A stretch of 64,000 nt of DNA. Origin: Saprospiraceae bacterium (lineage in GTDB: Bacteria; Bacteroidota; Bacteroidia; Chitinophagales; Saprospiraceae). A model generated the notes under the pieces. That model did not search any database. It had not been told where the DNA came from and saw only the letters and a program-made list of their open reading frames with translations. The stretch spans positions 1-64,000 of the forward strand of contig JADKCC010000028.1 of NCBI GenBank assembly GCA_016714785.1, read 5' to 3'. Below are positions 46,186-55,771 of the stretch, piece by piece. Made by a program: the position numbers and the translations under genes. The first letter of the stretch is position 1. Each line of letters opens with the position of its first letter.

Positions 46186-46401
46186 CTATAACTCATTTAG
46201 AAAATCTATAGCGGATGTAGTTTGTAGTTTCCCTTCTTTAAAAAGTTTCATTTCTTCAAATCCACTCTTTATATTGCTTATTATCTCTTCTTTTGTTGGT
46301 TCATCATCGGTTTCAATTTTTTTAACATAATGCAGATTTTTAACCAATTTTACGAAGTTGTTGTACTCCTTATCTGTCGTGTAAATGGTGACTTGTCTCA
46401 T
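46186..46401 (-). CDS. Orphan antitoxin-like protein
   Basis: A 71-residue charged protein: a short N-terminal strand ('MRQVTIYTTDKEY'), then 'TKEEIISNIKSGFEEMKL' and the ending 'SAIDFLNEL', the pattern of small Bacteroidota antitoxins that sit upstream of RelE/ParE-type toxins. No toxin follows; only 59 bp separate it from the convergent VOC gene. In the same frame after its TAG stop, 22 more coding-like codons follow ('YSKGEKDTLFEKEIEQLL') to TAA at 46117, so the stop may be a mutation. Family assignment is tentative. Confidence 0.55.
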   Translation of the reverse strand: MRQVTIYTTDKEYNNFVKLVKNLHYVKKIETDDEPTKEEIISNIKSGFEEMKLFKEGKLQTTSAIDFLNEL

Positions 46402-46983
46402 AAAATTTTATGGATTTTGTATAAATTTAAAACCATAACACCAAAACTTATCCAAGAGTTTCAAAACTTTTATGCAAGATTTCCGCATTATGCATCCTAG
46501 GATGCACCATTTTCTTTCACCTTATTCCTGATCGATAAGTGACCATTGGACAGCTGCTAATCTTAGATAATTAATATGCTAATCTGGTTGATATTTTATA
46601 ACTTTGCAAGGTCTGATTTTGTAAGTCAAATATATTGGAAATAAGAATTATATTTTTTACTTTTGAAGTTGCAAATTTAGTTTGTACTATAGAATCCATG
46701 AGTTTTTGCTAAAGGAGCTGAGTGAATCGGGTATAAAGATAAAGTCAGTGGAGATACAGATGTTGTAAGCTATTGAATTATTTTGCAGTAATCCCGGTCT
46801 AAAATATTGAATACTTATTGTATTTTGATGTGATATTTTACAGTGGAAGTTAAAATTTTCTTAAACTATTTGGTTTGGGGTAAAGTAAACGAAACAAACT
46901 CATATTATATTCGTTCACCTTTAAAGAAGATTTGGTAAATTAGTTAGTATAATTTTTATTAATTCAAAAATAAACAAATAAAT
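46402..46983. other. Intergenic region with possible gene remnant
   Basis: Mostly AT-rich. A stretch ending at TAA 46766-46768 reads 'LLKELSESGIKIKSVEIQML' in frame and may be the tail of a lost gene, but the frame is short and has no start. No RNA gene was seen. Confidence 0.3.
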
Positions 46984-47721
46984 ATGAAACGTACTTTTAT
47001 CGCAGTTGTAGTAATTTTACTTTCAATGGGTTTTGCTTTTGGGCAAAATGAAACAGACGCTGCTACAAACAAAACTTTCAAGAAAGTAGCGTGGCAATAT
47101 GATTTTGGGTTAGGAATACAACGTTTTGACCCTACTTTGCTTAACTCATCGCTTTTGCGGAACAATTACTCATCTGATTTGTCCAATACACTTTTTGGAA
47201 TTAATTACAGCATGAAGGCAGTATTTTTTGATAAATTGTCAACTGGACTTGCAATTGAATCGGGATCCACTTCAGATTTAGGTAGTACTGAAACAAGTGT
47301 TAGTTTAATCAAGGCTGGAATTGGCTTGAAAATTGGTTATGACATTTTTACTTCTCCGAAGAGCAAATTTTCACTTAATTATGGAATTTATGGAGATTTT
47401 AATAGTTTGACATTGACCGACAGCGCTGTGGATGGACTTACTTTCGACCAAGCTCTGAACCAAAGAATTTCACAAACCTTATTTAGTGTAAATGCATCTA
47501 ATAAATTTTCTGTGAGATATGATTTCCTATTTGTAACAAAACAAACTGAGAAAGGAACTTACACGCCATCCTTGGGTGTTGAAATGGGTTATGGCATTGC
47601 AGGAAATAATAAATGGGAAAATATAAGAAATGGACCTGAAATTGACAACAGTGGTTTATTTGTCAACATAGTTTATGGTATAAGATTCAATAAATATACC
47701 ACATCAAAAACGAAAAGATAG
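46984..47721 (+). CDS. Outer-membrane beta-barrel-like protein
   Basis: A 245-residue secreted protein with a signal peptide ending 'GFAFGQ' (about residue 21). The mature chain is a run of amphipathic strands with alternating aromatic and Gly/Ser residues, closing in 'VNIVYGIRFNKYT', typical of small outer-membrane barrels. No closer family was recognised and no functional partner lies nearby. It is separated from both neighbours by more than 140 nt. Confidence 0.65.
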   Translation: MKRTFIAVVVILLSMGFAFGQNETDAATNKTFKKVAWQYDFGLGIQRFDPTLLNSSLLRNNYSSDLSNTLFGINYSMKAVFFDKLSTGLAIESGSTSDLGSTETSVSLIKAGIGLKIGYDIFTSPKSKFSLNYGIYGDFNSLTLTDSAVDGLTFDQALNQRISQTLFSVNASNKFSVRYDFLFVTKQTEKGTYTPSLGVEMGYGIAGNNKWENIRNGPEIDNSGLFVNIVYGIRFNKYTTSKTKR

Positions 47722-47844
47722 GGCTATTAACTAGCATATTCTCATTTAAATTTTTGCTAAGCCGAAATGAATCAAATAAGTGCTAAGTAAATAATTCACC
47801 TTTATAATATTGAAGGAAAGTTCGTTTTTAAAAAATAATCCACT

Positions 47845-47852
47845 TATATTTG
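47845..47852 (+). promoter_or_regulatory. -7 promoter element for the Uma2 gene
   Basis: TATATTTG matches TAnnTTTG, 17 nt before ATG 47870. A TTCG 20 nt upstream is one mismatch from the -33 TTTG. Confidence 0.5.
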
Positions 47853-47869
47853 CATTAAAATAGCATTTT

Positions 47870-48454
47870 ATGGGACTTCCAGAAAAGCAATACATTTCAG
47901 CAGAACAATATCTCGAAACGGAGAGAATTGCTTTAGAAAAGCATGAGTATTACCAAGGCGAGATTTTTGCTATGAGCGGCGCATCCTTTCGACACAATCA
48001 GATATTCAAAAATACTTACATAAAGTTAGGAATGAAATTAGCTGGCAAACCATGTCAACCTTATGGAAGTGATTTACGAATTCATATACCATCCAACACT
48101 TTGTACACTTATCCGGATATTTCTATAATATGCGGTAAACCCGAAATGACTGATACCATTAAGGATACAATTACCAATCCTTCTGTAATCATAGAGATAT
48201 TGAGTAAAAGTACTTACGATTATGACAAAGGGCAAAAATTCACCTTGTATAGAGATATAGAAAGCTTAAAAGAGTACATACTTATAGACTCAATTTCCGT
48301 GAGAGTAGAGCATTATTCAAAAAATGAAGATGGCAGTTGGACATTAAAAGATTACCGAACCATAGACGATAAGGTAATAATTGAGACCATTGCATCTGAT
48401 TTGTTATTATCCGATATTTATGCTGATGTTTTTGAAGGTGAGCCCGAAGCATAG
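47870..48454 (+). CDS. Uma2 family (DUF820) endonuclease-fold protein
   Basis: A 194-residue Uma2 protein with the PD-(D/E)xK nuclease fold. Family blocks: 'GEIFAMSGASFRHNQI', 'PYGSDLRIHIP', 'YPDISIICG' and 'IEILSKSTYDYDKGQKF', followed by 'YRDIESLKEYILID', which contribute the Asp, Glu and Lys of the active site. Uma2 proteins are frequent in cyanobacteria and Bacteroidota; biological roles are largely unknown, with links to mobile elements or restriction-like functions proposed. It stands alone. Confidence 0.88.
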   Translation: MGLPEKQYISAEQYLETERIALEKHEYYQGEIFAMSGASFRHNQIFKNTYIKLGMKLAGKPCQPYGSDLRIHIPSNTLYTYPDISIICGKPEMTDTIKDTITNPSVIIEILSKSTYDYDKGQKFTLYRDIESLKEYILIDSISVRVEHYSKNEDGSWTLKDYRTIDDKVIIETIASDLLLSDIYADVFEGEPEA

Positions 48455-48495
48455 TTCACTTGATCACCGATCACCTGATCACCCAATAATTGTAA

Positions 48496-48957
48496 TCATC
48501 CATTCATCAAGTCTTCAATGTCATTGACAAGAATCTGCATATTTGGATAGTTTTTTAACTTGATTTTTTTTGCCATTTTTTTCAGAGCATCATGTATCTC
48601 CAATATAAGGTCCAATGGATCTATCTCATGCCCATACATATTGCTGTCAAAATCTGTCCCTAGAAAGAATCCATCATTGGCCATGCCCAAACAAAATATC
48701 TCAATAAAATCATCCAATGGAATAGATATCGTATGGTAATCAAACCATTCATCTTTAGCACATGCTTTTGCTTTAGCTTCTTCCGACCAAAAACAGATCA
48801 AACCAAGTGGCTCACCTTGTCCGTTGGTATATTCCCATGAATTGGATAAAGCCACACCATCTTTATTTTCTAAGCACCAAACAACTTCAGATGCACATAT
48901 TTTTTGGATGAATGCTTCATGTTGCTGTTGGATAGCTGTTGTATCATCGGATCTCAT
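48496..48957 (-). CDS. DUF2750-like protein
   Basis: A 153-residue soluble protein. 'VVWCLENKDGVALSN' followed by 'LICFWSEEAKAKACAKDEW' and 'ISIPLDDFIEIFCLGMANDG' fits the DUF2750 pattern (a 'VW.L....G' start, a 'pvWs....A..c' middle and a 'Fl...l..l..dg' end). The family has no established function. The gene is convergent with Uma2; the 41-nt gap carries three near-copies of 'gatcacc'. Confidence 0.65.
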   Translation of the reverse strand: MRSDDTTAIQQQHEAFIQKICASEVVWCLENKDGVALSNSWEYTNGQGEPLGLICFWSEEAKAKACAKDEWFDYHTISIPLDDFIEIFCLGMANDGFFLGTDFDSNMYGHEIDPLDLILEIHDALKKMAKKIKLKNYPNMQILVNDIEDLMNG

Positions 48958-49104
48958 ATTCGTATCTTGGATTGTTTCGTTACTATAAAAAAAGCTAAAT
49001 AAACACTAGTTTAAGGCGGTGCAAATGTACAGTCTTACTTTTATTGATACTACTTTTAGATGGATTTTATATTTTTCAAGGGCTTGTTTATTTCACCATA
49101 TAGG

Positions 49105-50671
49105 TCAAACAGCCGCAAGGTCCAATTGGTCCAAATGTGCATACTTTTCAAAGTCTGGAAATGCAAGCTTAGCTTCTCGCAATGTTGATGTAAAAAGATC
49201 ATCCTTTCTTAACTGATAATAGCAAAGGATTTTATTATAATAAACATCCGCCACATTACCGTACACAAGTGTCATTTTGTCGAAAATATCTAGTGCGTCT
49301 TGGTGAAAACCCCAAATCATAGAATAATCCAGCCACTTCATAAGATGTGCTGATTGGCTCATTGATATCAAAATATGCATGGTCTATTTTATGGAGGGTA
49401 TCCGAAAGATGCGTCCTATCATCTGTGGTCATACTTACAGATTTTTTCTTAATAAATGGAAGCAATTGCAAAAATAGGGTAGAGTCGTAAAATCCTAACC
49501 TTATGGTGGTGATTAATTCCAATAAAGTAAGTTCTTTGACCAGTCGGTACAACAATTTTTTGGTAACATTATAATCATCAGGACCAAAATCTGTGACATA
49601 TTGGTCATAAGCTTTGAATGTCTCTGTATAGTCACTTGGACTATTTACCATCAATAAACAAGCCATTTGCAAAGATGCGTCACCAGATGCTGCAAATAAC
49701 TTAGTCCCTTTGCATTCATCACAATATCGACCCAATGCATGGAAATTGACATAAAGCGAAAAACTACCATGCCTGATGATTTCTGGCTCGGGCCTTCCTT
49801 CTAGATCTGTGATTGCAGCATACCCTTTATCGATAGAAAGCAACATGATTCCACTTAAGGACAATGATCTTAACAAAGTAATACACTGAATGGCTGTTTT
49901 TGGAATGAGCAAGTATGTTTCTTTCAGTAAAGCACAATATTCTAACAATAATTGGTTTACGAAAAGATCTTTTTCTTGGTTTTTGCTTGCAATATCCTTG
50001 TGAATGGTTGTTTTTAAATATTTTAAGAATGCGGTTGGTGTTTCTTTGTCAATATCCTGATAAGACTCTACAGTCATATTACATGGTGTGGATTTTCCGT
50101 TTTGCACAAAATATAAATCATTGGGCAATGAATCAAAAAAATAATTGGCAATGACTATCAAAGGATGTTGGAGAGATTGGTGGCTTATGGTGATATTGCT
50201 TCTTTTTAATATCAATTCATTACTGGCAGTGCCATCAAAAAAAGCTACATCCAATTGGCCATTTTCTAAATACTTCTGGAATTGATGATGTTGTTCAAAA
50301 AATGAAAGATTACTTTCAACGATGTCTGTCAATATATAACAATAAGGTGGCAACACGTCAGACTCTAAAGATATCAAATAATCTAGTTGGGACAGTATGT
50401 GATATGCTAACCTACCATGACCAGAACCTAATTCTATAATGTAAATCTTTTCTATCTTTGATAAGCTTTTTTGGGCAATATCCTTTAGGAAACCTAAGAT
50501 GAGTCCTGCATAAGTTTTGCCAACATACGCATTGCTTGTCATATTGTGTGGTACTGTACCTTCGCTCCAAGCTGATAAACCTGCTTCTTGATAATAAGTA
50601 CGATTGATATCCCATATTATGCTTTTCGCAAAAGGCACATTGGCTTCTAATATCTTATAATCTACGCGCAT
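49105..50671 (-). pseudogene. SAM-dependent methyltransferase with C-terminal TPR-like region, frameshifted
   Basis: From ATG 50671 a 471-codon frame encodes a class I methyltransferase: motif I is 'IYIIELGSGHGRLAYHIL' near residue 75. A long helical second half lies after it. Near 49305-49314 (gaaaacccca on the plus strand) the homologous reading moves to another frame ('GFHQDALDIFDKMTLVYGNV') and runs 65 residues more to 49105 with a TPR-like character. The A4/C4 runs at the junction suggest a one-base sequencing error, so the true protein is probably about 540-545 residues. Substrate unknown. Confidence 0.7.
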
Positions 50672-50911
50672 AACTTTAGGAATAGTGTTACTAAATAAAT
50701 GAAATTAAGAATGCTTTTATAGTCAAAGGTTAATAATGTGTAATTTACGAATTTTATTTTGAAATTTTGAGTATAGGCAATAATTAATGTAATAATTAAT
50801 TTTAAGATACGGCTTGGGCAAAATAATGTTATTATCGAAAATGGCAGCTGTCCGAACTAAATGTTATAATAAAATGAAATGTAAAGTCTGTTAGGAGATG
50901 TTAAAATTTGC

Positions 50912-50979
50912 ATGTCTTTTATGCCAAAATGACATATATAAAAAAATAAAAAATGAAATCCTGTCAATTTTGACTGCCA
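50912..50979. promoter_or_regulatory. Inverted-repeat pair upstream of groES
   Basis: TGCCAAAATGACA at 50922-50934 (inside ATGTC...GACAT) and TGTCAATTTTGACTGCCA at 50962-50979 are partly reverse-complementary to each other; the second contains GTCAA-tt-TTGAC. No CIRCE element is present, so these are the best candidates for a heat-shock control site. The rest of 50672-51083 is AT-rich. Confidence 0.35.
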
Positions 50980-51084
50980 TAATGATAGCAAGATGCACAC
51001 GAATAGGTTTTGGCACATTTAATGATGCATAAGAGTGTAATTAATCATATTTTTAATTAATATTAAATAAAATTCAGATATTAT

Positions 51085-51347
51085 ATGAAACCTATTAATG
51101 ACAGAGTAGTCGTAAAACCAGCTCCAGCTGAGGAGAAAACAATCGGAGGTATTATCATACCGGATACAGCAAAAGAGAAACCACAAAGAGGTACAGTGGT
51201 ACAAGAGGTCCTGGTAAAGAAGGAGTAGCATTGACCGTAAAAGAAGGTGATGTAGTACTTTATGGTAAATATGCTGGACAAGAAATCAACCATGAAGGTA
51301 CAGATTTTTTGATCATGAGAGAGGATGACATTTTGGTTATTCTGTAA
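51085..51347 (+). pseudogene. groES: Co-chaperonin GroES, apparent one-base deletion
   Basis: The frame starts 'MKPINDRVVVKPAPAEEK' and is textbook GroES up to 'GTVVQ'. It then shifts at 51205-51206: with one base restored (for example caa-gta-ggt) the chain continues 'VGPGKEGVALTVKEGDVVLY' and ends 'LIMREDDILVIL' at 51347. As sequenced, the product would stop at 51226-51228. GroES is essential as the lid of GroEL, so this is almost surely a sequencing error. The mobile loop 'TIGGIIIPDTAKEK' is intact. groEL follows by 63 nt. Confidence 0.9.
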
Positions 51348-51410
51348 TTTATTATTTTTAAATCTGAAGAAATTCAATCATTCATTAACTAAAATTTAAA
51401 AAGTTCAAAT

Positions 51411-53048
51411 ATGGCTAAGATAGTTAGCTTTGATTCAGAAGCAAGAGCAAAATTAAAATCAGGTATTGACCAATTGGCAAATGCTGTGAAAGTGACATTA
51501 GGACCAAAAGGAAGAAATGTAGTTATTCAAAAAAGCTTTGGTGCACCTATTATTACTAAAGATGGTGTGACTGTAGCTAAAGAAATAGAATTGGAAGATT
51601 CTGTGGAAAATATGGGTGCACAAATGGTAAAAGAAGTAGCTTCAAAAACTGCTGATGCAGCGGGTGATGGTACGACTACTGCAACAGTTTTGGCTCAGGC
51701 TATGGTAAATGCAGGAATGAAATATGTAACTGCAGGTGCCAATCCAATGGATCTTAAAAGAGGTATAGACAAAGCAGTTACAGCTGTAATTGCAGATCTT
51801 AAATCTCAAAGCGAAGTAGTAGGTTCTGATTTCAGTAAAATCAAACAAGTAGCATCTATATCTGCAAATAATGATGATGAAATCGGTTCATTGATCGCTG
51901 ATGCAATGAAAAGAGTAACCAAAGATGGTGTCATCACCGTAGAAGAAGCAAAAGGTACAGATACTTATGTGGACGAAGTAATAGGTATGCAGTTTGATAG
52001 AGGTTATTTGTCTCCATACTTCATTACCAACACAGAGAATATGACTACGGAGTATGACAATCCGTTGATCTTGATTCACGACAAGAAGATCTCAAATGTA
52101 CAAGAGATCGTTCCAATATTAGAGAAAGCAGTTCAAACTGGTCGTCCTTTGTTGATCATTGCAGAGGATGTTGATAGTCAAGCATTGGGTACATTGGTGG
52201 TAAACAGATTGAGAGCAGGTCTTAAAATCGTTGCTGTAAAAGCGCCAGGATTCGGAGATAGAAGAAAGGCTATGTTGGAAGATATCGCTATCTTGACTGG
52301 TGGTGTAGTTATATCTGATGAAAAAGGATATAAATTAGAAAATGCAACCCTTGAAGAATTGGGTCAAGCAGAGAAAATCACTGTAGATAAAGACAATACT
52401 ACTATCGTGAATGGTAAAGGCCAACAAGCTGATATCAATTCAAGAATTGGTCAAATCAAAGCACAAATCGAAACAACAACTTCAGATTACGACAAAGAGA
52501 AGTTGCAAGAAAGGTTGGCTAAATTGGCTGGTGGAGTAGCTGTTCTTTACGTAGGAGCTGCTACTGAAGTAGAAATGAAAGAGAAAAAAGATAGAGTAGA
52601 TGATGCATTGCATGCTACAAGAGCTGCGGTAGAAGAAGGTATCGTTGCAGGTGGTGGAGTAGCATTAGTAAGAGCTATCTCAAGCTTAGTGAACCTTAAA
52701 GGAGTAAACGAAGATGAAAATTTAGGTATCCTTATCGTTAAAAAAGCATTAGAATCTCCATTAAGAACAATTGCAGAAAATGCAGGTGTAGATGGTTCAG
52801 TAGTATTGCAAGAAGTAGCCAAAGCAACAGGCGCAAATGGATACAATGCTAGAACTGATCAATATGAAGACCTTAAAAAAGCAGGTGTTATCGATCCTAC
52901 GAAAGTAACGAGAGTAGCCCTTGAAAATGCAGGTTCTATCGCTTCTATGGTTTTGACCACAGAGTGTGTGATATCAGACAAAAAAGAAGAAGGTGGCGCA
53001 GGTCATGGTCATCCACCAATGGGTGGCGGCATGGGCGGCATGATGTAA
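51411..53048 (+). CDS. groEL: Chaperonin GroEL
   Basis: A 545-residue chaperonin of standard length. 'VTLGPKGRNVVIQKSFGAP', 'AGDGTTTATVLAQAM' (ATP site, with the catalytic Asp in GDGTT), 'KAPGFGDRRKAMLEDIAI' and 'AAVEEGIVAGGGVALV' are all present. The tail 'GHGHPPMGGGMGGMM' is the usual GGM repeat inside the cavity, here with a His-containing variation. It works with GroES encoded just upstream, and a terminator follows the stop. Confidence 0.98.
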   Translation: MAKIVSFDSEARAKLKSGIDQLANAVKVTLGPKGRNVVIQKSFGAPIITKDGVTVAKEIELEDSVENMGAQMVKEVASKTADAAGDGTTTATVLAQAMVNAGMKYVTAGANPMDLKRGIDKAVTAVIADLKSQSEVVGSDFSKIKQVASISANNDDEIGSLIADAMKRVTKDGVITVEEAKGTDTYVDEVIGMQFDRGYLSPYFITNTENMTTEYDNPLILIHDKKISNVQEIVPILEKAVQTGRPLLIIAEDVDSQALGTLVVNRLRAGLKIVAVKAPGFGDRRKAMLEDIAILTGGVVISDEKGYKLENATLEELGQAEKITVDKDNTTIVNGKGQQADINSRIGQIKAQIETTTSDYDKEKLQERLAKLAGGVAVLYVGAATEVEMKEKKDRVDDALHATRAAVEEGIVAGGGVALVRAISSLVNLKGVNEDENLGILIVKKALESPLRTIAENAGVDGSVVLQEVAKATGANGYNARTDQYEDLKKAGVIDPTKVTRVALENAGSIASMVLTTECVISDKKEEGGAGHGHPPMGGGMGGMM

Positions 53049-53073
53049 GATAATGCTTCCTAAAATCATAAAA

Positions 53074-53112
53074 GCCTTGTAGAGCAATCTGCAGGGCTTT
53101 TTGTTTTTTGAT
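53074..53112 (+). terminator. Intrinsic terminator of groESL
   Basis: GCCTTGTAGA (53074-53083) pairs with TCTGCAGGGC (53088-53097), 10 bp with wobble pairs and a GCAA loop, followed by TTTTTGTTTTTT. Confidence 0.8.
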
Positions 53113-53218
53113 CAAATATATATGTTTTAAACGATGGATGAAAATAGTAAATCGTCTTTAAATTAAATGCTCTATCATGCATTATATATTATGGCTGGTT
53201 GGAGTTATCCAGTAATTC

Positions 53219-55771
53219 TTAGTTATTACATCCTTCTACCTTGGCTTTGAATACCGTACCATAATTGGCCCTAAAATTGTTTTGAAGAATAATAGCATCG
53301 CCTGCTCTGTATTCTACATTGGTACCAGTTCCGCCATATATATTTTGAGCAGAATTAATGGTCAGATTGGCTTGAGAAAGAAGTACGCCTTTGATATCAC
53401 CTGTAAGTGAATGAGTATTAGGGCATGTATTTTGGTATTGTTGGGTGTACCAGATCCCACGACCAAAACTTGAAATCCAAACTTCAGGTGTGGCAGGAGG
53501 ATTATCGGGCTGAATACCTGACATTGGAAAAGGCACCGGCCACAACTCGATTTCTGAAACTGGAACAGGTGGCAACCCATTGCTAAACTGCTGCCAATAA
53601 TTAAGGTTTGAAGCTTTATAAAAAACACCAATAGCAGTTCCTGCATAAATGCCGCCATTTTGATCCTGCTTTACTGAGAAGACTGGTACATTTGGCAAGT
53701 TAAATGAATAGTTAGTCCATGATCCGCCACCATTATTGCTGTAAAATACTTTTGTGTTACTAGTAAAACCAGCTACTCCAATGACTAATATATTGTCATT
53801 TTGTCGGTTTACATCTATATCTGTAATTTTTAAATTTGTATTGTAGGGCGCTGGCGGTGTGATATTAGTCCCATTGTGAAAGATACCTGTTGCAATATTA
53901 TTACTGCCAGCATAATACACATTTTCTGTCGCTGTGGCTGAATTGCCTACACACCAGTTTGCTGGCTGATTGTAAAGTGTTGTCCACGTACCTCCTGCAT
54001 CTAACGATCTCCAAAGTCCATTAGCATAGCCTGCATAAATCCGATCCTCATACACAGGTGACATCATAAGGTTTGCAAAAAACTGACTATTATTAGGAAC
54101 AGAAATGTTGCACGGACCAGCTATACAATCCTTATATATAGAAGCATTCTGGCTATAATATACATCATCACCATCTCCATCATACACAAGATAATCATGA
54201 TCTGTCATGACATCATACCCATCACCAGTACTAAAATTATAAAATGAAGTTCCATTAGTTTGTTCTAAAATACCATTGTCTTGTGCTCCACCCCAAATGT
54301 CTCCTTCATCATTTTCCCTTTCAAAATGATAAAACTGAGTAGCGTTCAATCCATCGGATTTAAATGTCCAGGTACCATCTGTTTCCAGTCGATACACTCC
54401 CCCATCTGTCGCGGCATACAAATAGTTGTTTACAGTATTGTATTTTAATGCTTGGATATCCGGATGCATATAAGGATTGTCACTTGGCCAATAAGCAGAA
54501 GCTTGTGACCATGAGGTTCCATTATCATTGCTTCTCCAAACTACCAAACCACCAACAAAAATTTCATTTTCATTTACAGGGGATATAGCTATGCAATTAT
54601 CATACACTGACTGATCATTCAAAACATCAGTACCTATAAAGCTAAAAAAAAGGTTGGGTGTTTGTATGGGAGTATTGAAAGTGAGTCCCGCATTGGTTGA
54701 GATAAATAATCCTTGAAATGTAATTGCGTTTATTGCTGGTCCACAAAAAAGTACAACTTTATTACTATTGGCAGGTGTGACACCAATAGAGATTCTATTG
54801 TTGGACGGCAGTCCTGCTATATTCATATTGGTAAAAGTATTGCCCCCATTGGTAGATTGAAAAAATGCGGTACTGTCTGTAGCGAAAACAGTATTGCTAT
54901 TATTGGGTTGATATTTTACATCAAAAAAATTGCCACTGGTGATTATCGTCCAAGTATCACCTCCATTGGAAGTTTTAAATATTCCTCGATTAGTGGCAGC
55001 CATAAGATTATTGCTATTAGCTGGGTCTATGATTAGTTCTCTGCCACGATGGGCACCTGTGATTGGAAAATTACCACATGCAAACCAATTCAGACCACCA
55101 TCGTAAGACTTGAATACACCTGCTCCCGTAGGTCGGTAAAGGTAGGCATCAACCAATAATCCATCTGATGTATTACCATCTCCGGTGAGTACATAAATGA
55201 TGTTTGTATTATTGGGGTCTATAGCTATCCCTGAAACACCAAGCGAAGGAAGATAATCACCAATAGGAAACCAATTACTACCTCCATTGGTAGATTTGAA
55301 AAGTCCACCACTGGCAGACCCGGCATATCCTATGTTTGCATTGCTTGGGTCAAAGGCGATTTCATCAACTCTTCCCAAACCCTTATCACCATCATTTGGG
55401 CCAGCAGAAATCCAAAAATTTGGCTGGTACCTTTTGTCTTCGTTTTTATGGTTTCTTTTCCATAGCTTGTGTTCGTCGGCATTGATTTTATCAGCATCTT
55501 GTACAATGCCGAATTCATTAGTATAAAATTCTGAAATATAGAACTTGCGGTTCCATTTTTTTAATTGTTTTATTACCTTGCTTTTCAAGTTTTCATCATT
55601 ACTTGTTAAGGCGTTATTGTATTCCCTTTCATAGTGTGATAAAATCTCATTTTTAATATCAAAAAACTTTGTTTTCCCGATCAATTTTGTTTCTAATTCA
55701 GGTGTTAAAGTTTGTGACTGTACTTGTAGCCCAATGATTAGAAAAATGGCTAAACATAAGTTATTTTTCAT
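53219..55771 (-). CDS. Secreted BNR/sialidase-like propeller protein
   Basis: An 850-residue protein with a signal peptide (about residues 1-19) and many BNR/Asp-box-like repeats of the form 'GGLFKSTNGGSNWFPIG' and 'GIFKTSNGGDTWTII', building one or two beta-propellers of the VPS10/sortilin and photosystem II stability factor kind. The C-terminal ~60 residues ('AQNIYGGTGTNVEYRAGDAI' and 'FKAKVEGCNN') form a separate small beta-domain often seen at the end of Bacteroidota secreted proteins. A glycan-binding or structural surface role is likely; no sialidase catalytic set was confirmed. It overlaps the upstream gene by 11 nt. Confidence 0.8.
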   Translation of the reverse strand: MKNNLCLAIFLIIGLQVQSQTLTPELETKLIGKTKFFDIKNEILSHYEREYNNALTSNDENLKSKVIKQLKKWNRKFYISEFYTNEFGIVQDADKINADEHKLWKRNHKNEDKRYQPNFWISAGPNDGDKGLGRVDEIAFDPSNANIGYAGSASGGLFKSTNGGSNWFPIGDYLPSLGVSGIAIDPNNTNIIYVLTGDGNTSDGLLVDAYLYRPTGAGVFKSYDGGLNWFACGNFPITGAHRGRELIIDPANSNNLMAATNRGIFKTSNGGDTWTIITSGNFFDVKYQPNNSNTVFATDSTAFFQSTNGGNTFTNMNIAGLPSNNRISIGVTPANSNKVVLFCGPAINAITFQGLFISTNAGLTFNTPIQTPNLFFSFIGTDVLNDQSVYDNCIAISPVNENEIFVGGLVVWRSNDNGTSWSQASAYWPSDNPYMHPDIQALKYNTVNNYLYAATDGGVYRLETDGTWTFKSDGLNATQFYHFERENDEGDIWGGAQDNGILEQTNGTSFYNFSTGDGYDVMTDHDYLVYDGDGDDVYYSQNASIYKDCIAGPCNISVPNNSQFFANLMMSPVYEDRIYAGYANGLWRSLDAGGTWTTLYNQPANWCVGNSATATENVYYAGSNNIATGIFHNGTNITPPAPYNTNLKITDIDVNRQNDNILVIGVAGFTSNTKVFYSNNGGGSWTNYSFNLPNVPVFSVKQDQNGGIYAGTAIGVFYKASNLNYWQQFSNGLPPVPVSEIELWPVPFPMSGIQPDNPPATPEVWISSFGRGIWYTQQYQNTCPNTHSLTGDIKGVLLSQANLTINSAQNIYGGTGTNVEYRAGDAIILQNNFRANYGTVFKAKVEGCNN

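Noticed and set aside
46670..46768. Transposase remnant suggested by 'LLKELSESGIKIKSVEIQML'
   Set aside because: Too short, no terminal inverted repeats or flanking duplications, and no recognisable DDE or HUH motif.
50991..51040. Sigma-54 promoter (TGGCAC...TGC) or CIRCE element upstream of groES
   Set aside because: The GG-to-GC spacing in ttggcacatttaatgatgcat is 13 nt instead of 10, and no TTAGCACTC-N9-GAGTGCTAA is present.
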